The translations under genes were made by a program, and so were the position numbers. DNA of 64,000 nucleotides from Fasciolopsis buskii (taxonomy: Eukaryota; Platyhelminthes; Trematoda; Plagiorchiida; Fasciolidae), in assembly GCA_008360955.1 (NCBI GenBank), contig LUCM01002334.1, positions 1 through 64,000 of the forward strand, written 5' to 3'. Shown here piece after piece: positions 26,301-38,300 of this stretch; position 1 is the first letter of the stretch; each line of letters begins with the position of its first letter. The notes beneath the pieces were generated by a model. That model searched no databases and had not been told where the DNA came from. It was given only the letters and a program-made list of their open reading frames with translations.

Positions 26301-29300
26301 TGGTTTCCACAGGTTTTCTTGTAGTTACTCGTCCTTGGGGCTCCGTTTCTCGTCCTTGTATGATTCTTTTTAATTTCGTGGGTTGGTTCTTACCCATGCA
26401 CCGTACGTTCATCATCGGTCTGTCCCATTCACCCTAAGGGCAGGTTTGCGCTTAAAACCTGGTTTGTCTAACCCTATCTTCATGTTATCTTGCTCCTCGT
26501 TTTGAGTGAAACCCGCTATTAATCAGCAAGCTTTGCATTAATTAGAAAACCGAAAAACTTATGTACGCTCAAATTCACCGGATAAGGCGTGAATAACACA
26601 CCTGAAAACCATCTAATATGCATCCGAATCAGATTATTGCATTGTATCCTTCTACATTCTCTGTTGTAACTCGTGCCTCTCCGCACTGGCTGATTTCAGC
26701 TTTTTAATTTCCATAACAAGAGGAAGACGCTCGAAAAATGCCAATGTATTTGTAGCATTACCCGAATTCGGTGCTGAGGTTTGCGATAGAGCATTGCAAT
26801 CCGGAGTAAGATGCCTGTAGCAACCGCATTTGTACGAGCCAAGGTTGTTTAGACAGAATACATACTCATAAAATCGCACTCCTTAACCGTACCTCCTATT
26901 TACAAGCAGGGTGAAAGCTGGAAAGTGAGTGAAAGTTTTTAAAACTAGGAAAGATGTTCTACGGTAAATTTGAGTTACACAACTATATAAATAAATATAT
27001 ACTTCAAATCGTGCGATCTTGTATATCACATTTACGGAACAGTGGTTTCTGTGTTGCTAGTATCGCTTCTTAGGATCTTATGAAACCTCGACTGAGATTC
27101 ATTTCGCCCCTGCCAAACCTCGAGATTCTCGTAAATTCCGAAAAGAATTGTGCTATCAAATGTTCTCTCCCTATTTGGTTTCACCAGATATCGCGTAAGT
27201 GAGCACATTAATCGGCTACTAGGACGTCACGTTGATGCACTGCAAGCTCAGTTGGCTCGGCTGGATCAGGCAGTTCTATCACAACGGGTCCCGGAATCTG
27301 TAATGGTACAGCTCATGGACATGATTTTTTCATTTCTCGAACAATTATTCCCGGAGAGCTCTGGTCATCCTGCAGATCATGGGTTTGGACTTTCACCGGC
27401 TGAAGTGGAGCAGACTCAATCGATTGCAATGAAGAAGCTTCAAGTAATTAACGAACTGTCTGTCATTTTCACCCATCACTACCGTACAAAACAGCGTAGT
27501 GCAGTATTACTTTAATTCCATTACAGGATTATCATAGACTCTTGAAATGACCATTCCTAACAGACGGTTCTAGTCCCCAATATCATCAATCTGACTCTTG
27601 TTGCACCGGTCTTCGACTTGTTATACCAAAATCCTTTGGAATTTAACGTGGAAGGACGCGTTTTGAGCACAAATACAAATACCCAGATGCAGTTCGGCTT
27701 GATTTCAGATTTTGTGTTGAACCCTGGCCAAATATTCGCCTCCTTGCGGATCGCTTAGTTTCATCATCAGTAACGCTGTCACGTTGATTCTTGAGAGGCT
27801 GCAGTCTGTTCCCCTTGCGTATGCTAAAAGCGGATTTAAAACTATATCATTTGACGATTGAGTTTTGTTAAACTTCGGTGAAGCGACCGCGAACGACAAA
27901 GTAAGGTTGAGTAATTAAGTATAATTTCACAAACAGGCACTGCAGCTTGTATAGCCTCTATATGGGTCACGTGGCCTGTCAGTTAAGCTCAAGGATGGAT
28001 GACCAACACTTCCACTCCGTCAATTGTCAGTTAACCCTGGGATCATGAGAAATCTGAACGGATTCTCAATTTTACGCGATTCCTGAGTCAGCTGGTGCTC
28101 CGTGAGGGGCAACCTTTGTTCACTCAGTGTTGGTGTAGTTAACTGATTAGGTGTGGCACATACTGCGGTGGCTCCTTTGGAAACGAAACTTACGGTTTTG
28201 CAATTTAGCTTCATAGTTCCTCACTTCGCTGTTTTTTTCTTAAAACAGTCCCGTACGAGTGCTGCAGGACGACACGACACTCACGAGGAAAGTATTTGCA
28301 TGAATCCGACTGTAACTGAGCGGCAAATTCGTTTGTGGTTCAGTAAAAGAGTCAAATATTGGTTTCTATAAGTACTCTATTTTCAGTTCGTACTTCTCTT
28401 GGTTTCTTCCTCATCGTGGCGTTATCTGTTGATGGATCAGGAGGTTGAACTACCGTAGTTCAAATAACCTCAATGTTGACCACACCCCACTTCTGTTTCT
28501 TTGTCTTTCGATTGACAGCTTTTGTGCTCGTCAACTAATTGGCCTCTATATACACTCCCTTTCATTGCATTAACTTTTTTGGGATATTTTTTAAACCTTA
28601 TGTAGTTATGCTCCACGGTTTTCGCAGAACTAATACCCACCGAACGGCGCAGCTAGGAAACAAGAAGCCGGTGAATACGAGCTGTGGGGGCTTCACTGAT
28701 ATTCTAATTGCGTGTACTTAATTGACGTGACTTAACATTCTTAAACATTGATCGCGTTATATTGGCTTTCATTGTTCGTAATCGTCACTTGTTTGTGTAT
28801 TGGAAGTCATGCGAGATAGTCGAGGGTAGTGACCCTAATGTTTCCAGTACTGTTGCAGTAACCACCATCTTGCTTCACATAATGGACCCAGTTGCTGTCG
28901 GAATCATCGACAGCTGAGCATGGGCCGATGGTCGACGAAGTATGGTCAAGGATGATATCATGCCTGATTGTAGCGTCAGATTGTAACATAAGCATCAATT
29001 CTTTGTGAAGTGAACGCCGTCGAGATACGTTGGTATGCTCTGGTGTAAGAATCTTGTTCCATGGTTGATGGAATTTATTAGCAATGTATGTAGTAGAAGC
29101 TGATGAAGGAGGACCAAGTCACTTGTCCGGCATTGCGTGGCACGGGTTTCGTGGTCAACTAAGAAATTTTACTATTTATCCTTGAATTGATTTGCCTGTT
29201 GTTATTATCGACCAAATACAATTTGTAGTTGACGGACATACACATCAACATCGATCTACTCCGCGATTACTAGCCGGAAATCGATTTCTTCTGGTAATTG

Positions 29301-32300
29301 TATTGCGTGACTGAACCACAAGTAGGTTAAAGGGAAAACGTGGATTTCATTGAAGACTTGACACCCCAGTTCCCAGAAACTTGTCATCCGCTGATAATAA
29401 ACCATCACTTTATCGTGGATTACAGCTCTTCATCCTCGAATTCAGGAATACCTGCCTGCCCAAAGTCAGCGAATTCGTAAAACGACCTGTTATGCTGTTG
29501 GTGCTGTTGCGTGAGTACGTGACATAATTGGTGAGCATGATATTTCTTTCATCAATTCCGTTGGTTTCCGTATAGCTCGGTTTTACCGCCAATCCCACTT
29601 TCGTCTAACTTGGCTCGCCCATTTCCGGGATAAATGCTTGTAAACGGCAGATAGGCGAACTTATAGTATCGATTGTCAGTAGTCGTGTGCAAATCGCCAC
29701 TCGACTTTAGGTTGGATGACACGATAGAGCACTGAAATTAACTGTTTAGTGCCATATTGAGATTGGCTAGTCCGGATTGGTGTATGTTGAATGGCGATGC
29801 GTCTGAGTCATCGAATTCTATGTGATCCCATTCGGAATTATACTGATATCATCCATGAACAAGGTATGACAGGCCGTCTGAAACAGGTCGGTTTCCACGT
29901 TGGTGATAAGCAAGCTATCAACGCATGGAGCTAATCTCAGTAATATCGTGGCGTTTTTGATGGCCAATAAAGCACCAACTTGGCTGTTGCGCTCGTAGAT
30001 CGGAAAAATGTTGTAAATTTAAAATTAAGGATGGATGCCGTTTCACATATACCGCTGTTTAATATTGGACGAATAAACCTAATCACCTAAAGGCTGCAAT
30101 GAAAATCTTAAGGTACTGTTTTGCAAAATCCAATTCCATCCTGCATTATTTGTTATTTCGAGTATGTCCAAAATAAACAGCGCGAGCATGTGATAAAGAC
30201 ATTCAAGGTTCTAGATTTCATGATGACCTGGGGGATGTTTCACCAAGGTGGAAGGATGAAGTTGGATACTCTGCGATCTGCACAGGGTTGGCCAATCTTT
30301 GATAATAACTCTAGAGTGGGCGGTATAAAACCTGTTTCCAAATCAAACAAACGTTTTACGCGGCTTGTGGCACTATGCTCATCGGCGTTTGTTACACTGG
30401 GGTGTACTGGGCACCCGGAATATCTAGCGCCGTTCGAAGAACGTATAAACCGGGCAAGCAGTCACCTACCCCCAGTGGATCACGTACCCTTCAAACCATC
30501 CTTCTGTCTAGTTAGTTGGACTCTGATCAACGTCTCTGGGTAGGATTCCCTAAGTGACCCTTCTACTTCGACTTGGTCAACTGGGTAGTATAGCACCCAC
30601 TGAAGAACCAGTGATCTCGATTAAAACGGGTAATGTGAAGGGTAGGGATAGGAGTAGCTTTCACATGTGTGGGGAACTGTACAGAACGTTTATTTCTCGT
30701 TCTTTGTTTTCAATCTCCTCCATGTTTTCGTTGGCACGTGGTCCTTAAACTGATTTTTGCATAGTGCTACATGTTTATGTATGATTTAAAAGAAGACGAA
30801 TATTTATGGTTTTGTAAAGCCCAACACCATAGAAAATCAAAAAATAATGGCCGTATGTACTGAAACGAAAAACTGACCAGACTGAGTGCGATAGCGACGT
30901 CAAATGTTCGTTGTGAGTCCCGTTTCTGTTCAGCACCAATAACAGTAAGAATAGGAGATGGACACACCGTCCCTCGCTGTGTGCAATAAATAAGGTACGA
31001 GTAATTTACATAGTAAATTGGCACCGTATGTAGTCCTGTGCCACTCCAAATGTCGTATTCATGGTTGCCGGTTGCTATCTCCTGTCTGGTGGGTTCTAAA
31101 GGAAATGTGGTTTGCCTTGCACACCATACTACTACGCTAAGCAAATCATGGAAAAAATACCATGAATTTTTTTGCTCGTGCATGCTATTTTGTGGGTGTT
31201 GTCCCACTTGAGACTGGATGAATGTTTTTTCGGACTTAAAGTCAGTAGTCACGTGCACAGATACGACGGACAACTAACGACGCCTCTGTCGACTGCTGTT
31301 GTCGCATACAGAATCGTTTAACCGAGCCGCAAACAGACAATTGTTGATTGAGATCCATTCCAACAGCGCACACTCGGCTCGTATGCTCGAATCGATCCCA
31401 GTACCGTCCCGATCACGAAACTGAATCATCTGCTGTGTGAGAAGTGAAGCGAGAGAATGAAGTTACATCTATGCTCCGAACAGTGATTACAGAAGTGGGT
31501 TCTTGTATGCACGTGTCGGAGATAGTATATGTCTATTCCGAAAGTTTCAAAATTTTTCGCTAGGGCATCTTGTTGCCTTATCTTTTGATGACATGCTTCA
31601 CTCACGAGTGCAGTCGAAGCAGCACGCCCAATACCTACTAGGGCCTGCTACACGAGTGAAGAGGCAGGGATAATCGACCCTAGAACTCGGGGAACCCTAG
31701 AACCACATAAGGTCTCGTTAGGTCCGGTGTGGTAACGAGCCGAGTCACAGGGAGTTTGCTGTTTACCACCATACGGACATCGAACGCAGCCAAGTGAATT
31801 GAACGCTAGGCCTAAATAATGCTTGCAATCTTTTTCTTCCCCCTCCGCTAATGCTACCACCGGGTGAACCCATCGAGCCGTAGATTTTCGTTTTCTGCTT
31901 TTTCTCCATACTGGAAGAACGGAGATTAGAAAAGTTCCATATAGAAAGTGTGCTGGAGGCATCCGGGCGATCAATGCTTCAAGGGTGTTTGCGTCGCAGA
32001 AGAGTTTTTTCTTTGGGAACCCCCAACCAGAGTCCCCAACCGTAATAGGGTCTGATTTGCAAGACAGTGGAGCGTTAACCCCGCCCGGATACTCTGCGCA
32101 GACGCATGCTTATCGCTACCCAACCTGCTCAGACCAATGAACCGTGCTATCCCGATTATCCTACGGTGCGATCGATGCATTGAGGGATTTATTGATCTAT
32201 ATTTCTTGTAGGTTTGAGGCTTCGTGCTGCTAATTCAGCTGCTAAGCAGGAGAATGATTAGGGTTCTCAACTAAAACCTTTGGTTCTAACAAAAACTTGT

Positions 32301-35300
32301 GCACGAGATAGCGGGGTCTTGATGATTGAAAGCCTATCTGATTGGATCATTTATTCTTCCATTCAGTTTTTTGACTGAGTTGCCAGCTTAGATCAATTTC
32401 ACCTTGGAGGAACAGAAAACTACTTCGTCTGCTCTTTATCAATTGACCTTCCAGGCATGATTGAATTCTCGGTTTAAGATAAGCCACCTTGTACAGTTCT
32501 TTGGATCATGGGGGCACGCAAGCCGTAACACGACGTCAGGATGCACTGTCAACGTGTCAGGTATAAGACATCACAAATTCACCCTGTCACGTCCTCCAGA
32601 TGTAGGTGGGGCGTCCTCAGTTTATGTTCTTTTGTAAGCCTAGGATCGATATTTCTGATCGTGTTAATGTGCACATAATCTGTGGATGTAATTTTTGTAG
32701 ATGGTGCGAAAAGCACTGAGTGGTTTGACTCGACAAGGTGTGAACACACCGCGCTAGTGATTGCCTTAATTGTTCCTGTGCTCAACCAAGCCGAGAGGTG
32801 TTCTCGAACGCGATCGGACAGACGCCTGGTCGTGCGGCCAATATACCTGGTCCCACAGGAGCAGGTAAATGAATACACACAGAATGAAGCTGCAGAATCT
32901 GGCAGTCTGTCCTTTAGTTGGAAACACATTTGTTAGATCGAACATCATCCACGCGTATGCATAGCCAAGGGAATACGTTTCACTAACAGCGTGCGACACG
33001 TTCTATCTGATCCTTGTTATTTCTGAAACTTTGAATTTGGGATTGAACCCTCTAGAGTCAAACTACCTTTTAACTTAGACTCTAATATGTACTTCATAAA
33101 TGCTTCACTTGGCATTTATTATCTTATCACCCTCACAAGGGCAACTGTTGAAATCTTTTGCAGTGAATCTGTGCAGACAGGCGAATAACAAATGTTCTTA
33201 TCTCAGTTAGGAGACTAATGTTGGATGGTGTCGCCTTGATCTGAACACCAAATTCAGTGATTAGGACCTAGCGAAATGTTCGTGTATTTGGAGCTAATAT
33301 CAGTAACACAAGTGACAATAAGATTATAGAACCTTCTCTTATGCGATCCGATGTACTTCTATGATTAGAGTGGGTAAGCAGTGTTCAGATTTTTCATGTT
33401 ACTTCCACATGGGACTGTTGGGCCGGCAAGAGATTAAGGTTACTATGCGTGCACCTGAATGACACTCGGGTCAGCGAGTTAATTACTGATTCAACATATG
33501 TTCTGGCAAATGCTTGGATGCACATTTTACTTCCTTCACAAATGAGACAGCGAAATGCATCACTCTTTCAGAAAGGAAATTGTGGCCAACGGAATGCTGG
33601 CAAGGGGTGAGGGTAGTGCACGGTTTCGAACCCGCTACCTCCTGGTTGATTTGGATCGCTTGGTCACCGCTGGTATCCCTAATTAGTCAGCAGTGTCAGT
33701 CGGTTTGTACAACGTTTGTTTCATCCAGACCACTTTAAATGTTGGCACTGTATTTCACGTAGTCAGTTTGTTACCATTCCTCTTTTTTGCCTTTTGCTAT
33801 TCCGACAGCTGCTGACCTCATTGGACGCAGAACGGACTCTCCGGCTACTTTATCGCTTTTATCCTCTCCCTATGCCCAAGTTGTTGTCCAAAATGTTTCC
33901 GAGTCTTCTCAGTTCGTCTACGATGAGTGACCAGTGCGCGAGGATTCAAAAACAGTCGCCTAATGTTTGCAAGCAGCTTTTGTCTGCTTATTACCGAGCT
34001 CGGTAGGTGTTTCTTCTTTGCTGGTTGTTTTATCCTCTATTGCCCGTCTGCTGCTATAGGCAACTTTACTTGGATTCTCACAAAATCCAGTTTAAGGCAT
34101 CTTCCGAGCAGCCAATAATTCACGAAAACCAGAGCAGCTTCGGTTGGGAGCTGTTCCTGACTGGGTCGTATCCCGAAGTTGCAGAATGCTACATCCGACT
34201 TTTGATGCAGTCGGACCAGACGGAGATGACGCTTTTGTGGTTCTTAAACACAAATGCCGAATACCGATTGGATAAGATACTCGAGGTGAGGATTTGTGTT
34301 TCATTTGGCAATGTCTCGTCAATTTCTCTCCATTTTTGCACTTCTTACCTTTCTAACGTCCCCACTAGAAAACTTTGCAAGGTAGCGGCGAAAACCCATA
34401 AGCAAATATGGGAGGCTAGCGGTTAGAAGAATAAAATGGCATTCTCGGGATTAAGAATGCGATGTTTTGACTTTTTCATTCAGGCATTCAGAGTCAGCTG
34501 AATTGATAGGTTTATCACGCAATAGATTCTCTAGTTTTCTTGTCAAGGCAATCAATGCTGCTTTCAATCCAGACAAACGGTACGATTATGGTTGAGGAAA
34601 ATTCTAACTGCTCGCTTTGCCCTTATTCCTTCACGCGTGCCTGTGGGGTGATTTGGCGAACTAGGCAATAAAGCATTATGGTTAGTTTTCAACTTTCGGC
34701 CTATTAATACTTCTGCTGGAGAGATTCCTCCTGGTGTAATTGGGTTTAGAGTTGTGCGGAAATTGTTACACGGCCTTTTCCGTTGTTCCCTCTCCTCGTG
34801 GTCTGGATAACGCTCGTTTGAAAGGGTCGACAAATCTTTCCGCCTGATCTTTTGACTGAGGATGGTACGGAGGTGAGTGTGCTGCACATGATCTTGCTGG
34901 CAGAAGTCGCGGAACAGCGCGAAGGTGAACTGAGATCCATTATTCGACACTATTTGATCGGGCACCCCGTAAAGGGGAAACAAGCGTCGTAAAGCTTTGA
35001 TGGTGCCGGAGTATGTAGTCGGATTTATTTGAATTACTTATGGCCATTTTGATAAGGCATCGACAAATATCAAATAATTTATGCCTTTAATAGCCCCGGC
35101 AAAATCGATATTTAGCCCGGACAAATGCTGTTTCGGGGTCAGCCATGACATATTCGTCTGCGTTGGTGGCATTTTGGCCACTTCTTGGCACTTTGAGCAG
35201 TTGCGCACGGTACTCATGATATCCTCATCCATTCTTGGCCAGTAGGCATGGCTGCAGGCGATAGCCTTCATCCTGTTTACACCTGGATGACGTGCATGGA

Positions 35301-38300
35301 ACTGCCGCAAGAGTCTCGCTCGTAGTGTCCTGGGCACGACTATCCGGTGAGACGTCATTAAGCAGCCTTGGACAACAGAGCGTGATTCACTTCTTCAGCA
35401 GTGGTGCAATAACTCACCGTTTAATTGATCGTGAGGCGAAAATGTTTGAACGAATTTTACAGCCCGCAGAAGGATGAGGCCATGAGACGTAGACCGACGG
35501 ACCTCGGCTGCCGTGACAAGTGTTGCGCGAACAGCTTCAGAAAATCCATCGGTGATGGCCTGCTCCGGCGGAGGCCAAACGGATAAGGTCCTAGCGTTTG
35601 GAAGTGAAGTTCGCGGGTTCGACTCCCCCCCACCGCCGGTCAACTTCCCCACTTGGCAGCCCCCTGCTGGCCCTGGCCCCCTCCCTGGAAATTGATGTAC
35701 ACTGTTGTCTCACTAATAAAGGAAGTAAAAGATAAAAGATAAAAAGATAAACAGCGGCTATGATGCTGTCTTCGTCCTCCGTTGGGTGACTGTTGATGAG
35801 GCGGGAAAGCCCATCCACTTGGCCGAAATCTGTGGTTTGGCAGAATTTGATGTCAAAACTGTATTCGAGGAGAATGGTTGCCCACCTCTGTAGGCGACTG
35901 GCGGCGAATGTCGGGATGCCCTTCTTGGATCCGAAAATTGGTAGTAGCGGTTTGTGGTCAGTTAGTATGGTGAAATGTCGGCCGTGGAGGAACTTATGAA
36001 ACTTTTTTACCGCGAAGGCTAGCGCAAGCGCTTCTTTTTCAATTTGACCGTAGTTCTCCGCTGGAGTCAACGTTCGTGAAGTATGCGCCACAGCATCCTG
36101 AGCTTCGTTAGGAATCATGTGAGAAATGACCGCTCCAATTGCATAGTCTGATGCATCATTAGCTACAATTATCGGCAGGCTGGGGTTGTAGTAGGCCAGA
36201 AGTACATCCGATGACAACATCCATTTTAGTTCATCGAAGGCCAATTGACGCTGCTGTGACCAGCACCAGGTCTGTCCTTTTTGTAGCAACCGGTTGAGCG
36301 GACTGCGTACGCGATGGAGGTCCGGGATAAAGGCGCTGTAATAGCTAAGAAGTGCCCGGAGGGACGAGATGTCCTTTGGAGTGGGCATCTGCTGAATTGT
36401 CTTGACATTCTCCGGGTCCGCGTCAAAGATAAACCCCAGGTACTCGATTTTGTTATTAAAAACTTGGCACTTTTCTTTACTTAGACGTAGACCAAAATCG
36501 CTTCCGTTGAACGGCTGATACCAGTTGGTCGTATAAGTTATCTGCGGAGTTTTCAGCAACTTATATGTTCGAGATATGCCGACACTTTCGGCAGTCCCGA
36601 CAGCATAGTGTCCATCACACGTTGGAAGATAGCCGGGGCAGTCTTTACGCCGAAAGGTAACCGGGTTTATTGATACAAGCCACGATAAGTGTTAATTGTC
36701 AGCAGCTTTCGCGATTCAGGAGCCACTTCTATCTGGAATTATGCTTCGGCTAGATCCAGCTCTGCGAAACAGGTGCCGCCATTGAGATTGGTGAGTATGT
36801 CTTCCGGGATCGGTAGCGGATAGCAGTCGCCGTCTAGTGAGCGTTCAGTCCGATGAAAAAGTCAGCACAAAGGCATATACCGCTATTTGCTTTCCTCACG
36901 AAAAAATGGGTGCCGCCCATTCGAAAAATGTTACGGGGACCAAGATCCACAGGTTCTCCAGATACCTTAAATTTTGGTTCAAAAGGGGCAGAGCTGCACA
37001 CGGCATTGGGGGGAAACAAGCTGACTGCCTTTTCCAGTTGCAGAGTGGCCTGGAACCTGGTGCAGCGACCGATGTCTTCCTCAAAAATTGAGGAAAACAG
37101 TTTCACCAGTATGTCTGTGTACTGCTGTGACCTCTGAACGCGGTTGCAGAATGTGTCAATTGGCAAGTTGATGAGGCCTAATTCCTCCAGGCAGTCAGCG
37201 CCGACTAGGTCTATGTCGGATTTTGCTACATAGCACAGCATCGACATCCGTTTGTCGTTGTATTTGACAGCACACTGGAGCTGTCTGACTAACTCCAAAG
37301 CACCAAGGCAGGCGCTTGTAGCCATGATTGACGTGGATTGGATAGGCGGTTGACCAATGTCGTGCCAAGTTGAGTTGGATATGACTGATATGTCTCACGC
37401 GGCGTCCAGTTGAAGGCGGACTGGATGATTTTCTATGGTAATTGTGACAAACTTTCTGCGACCGGCGGCTTTTAATCGACAGGCTACCACAAGGCCGAAT
37501 GAGTGAACACGCGCGATCATTAGCTGGCCTTGGCTTGACTGGGCTGGAACGAACCGGTCATGGAAACCTCTTGGTTTGGCATAAACCTTCCTTGTGGTCA
37601 ACACGACGACATTGTTTGAACTCATGAGTGCGAAACGGACAGAGTTTGTGGAAGTACCAGGCTCCACAGTACGTGCAGGGCGAGGGGGGCTTGGGCGACT
37701 TGAACGGTCGACGAGTATGTGACCTCTGAGCTGGCGCGGATGAATTCTCAGTTTTAACAGCGTTCACATTGTTGTACGACCTTTCTTGTCGTTGCATCAT
37801 GGCCGCGTCGTGTTTCAGATTAATTAAATGTTCACACTCATCTGCGATTTGTTCCAGAGTTGTATCTGGTTGTCACTCAATTCTGGCGGGTGCGTAATTC
37901 AGAATGGCTTGGGGACTGAAGCCCACAAATGAAAATTTGACACCGGAATTAGTCTTCTGTTAGTGCACCCAGCTTGAACCTGCTACACCCACGGTTTACC
38001 ATTCCTACGTAAGTTACTAGGTGTCAGCGTCCCGTTTAATGAGTTTCAGACATTGATATCGAGTATTGAACAGCGAAGATGGCTCACCGAAAAAATTTTC
38101 TTTCGAGTCTGAATAGTCTGGTCAAATGTGCGGCCTAATGGTTCATCCGGCAAGATGAAGTTAATGTACCGCGTGTGCAAGAGTAACCTTATTTTGGTTT
38201 TGTCGTTTTTATCCGCCAGATCAACAGTGAACACGTCCTCGTGGCGTTTGCACTAGGATTCAAATGTAACACCGGACTGTGGATCGTGTAGGAAGTCTGT

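Larger units (their letters stand above)
27444..33808 (+). other. VPS8 intron e7-e8
   Basis: Contains a LINE 5'-region fragment (30290-30650) and a Penelope-like GIY-YIG relic (32579-32929 minus). Minus-strand frames at 28807-28998 and 29410-29598 have protein-like composition but no recognised family. A 168-codon minus frame at 30767-31273 is listed separately. The 31650-32180 stretch has minus-strand frames of repeat-like character but was not identified. Confidence 0.45.

Noticed and set aside
33600..33660. B-box-like GTTTCGAACCC
   Set aside because: No convincing A-box or cloverleaf; too little to call a tRNA or SINE.
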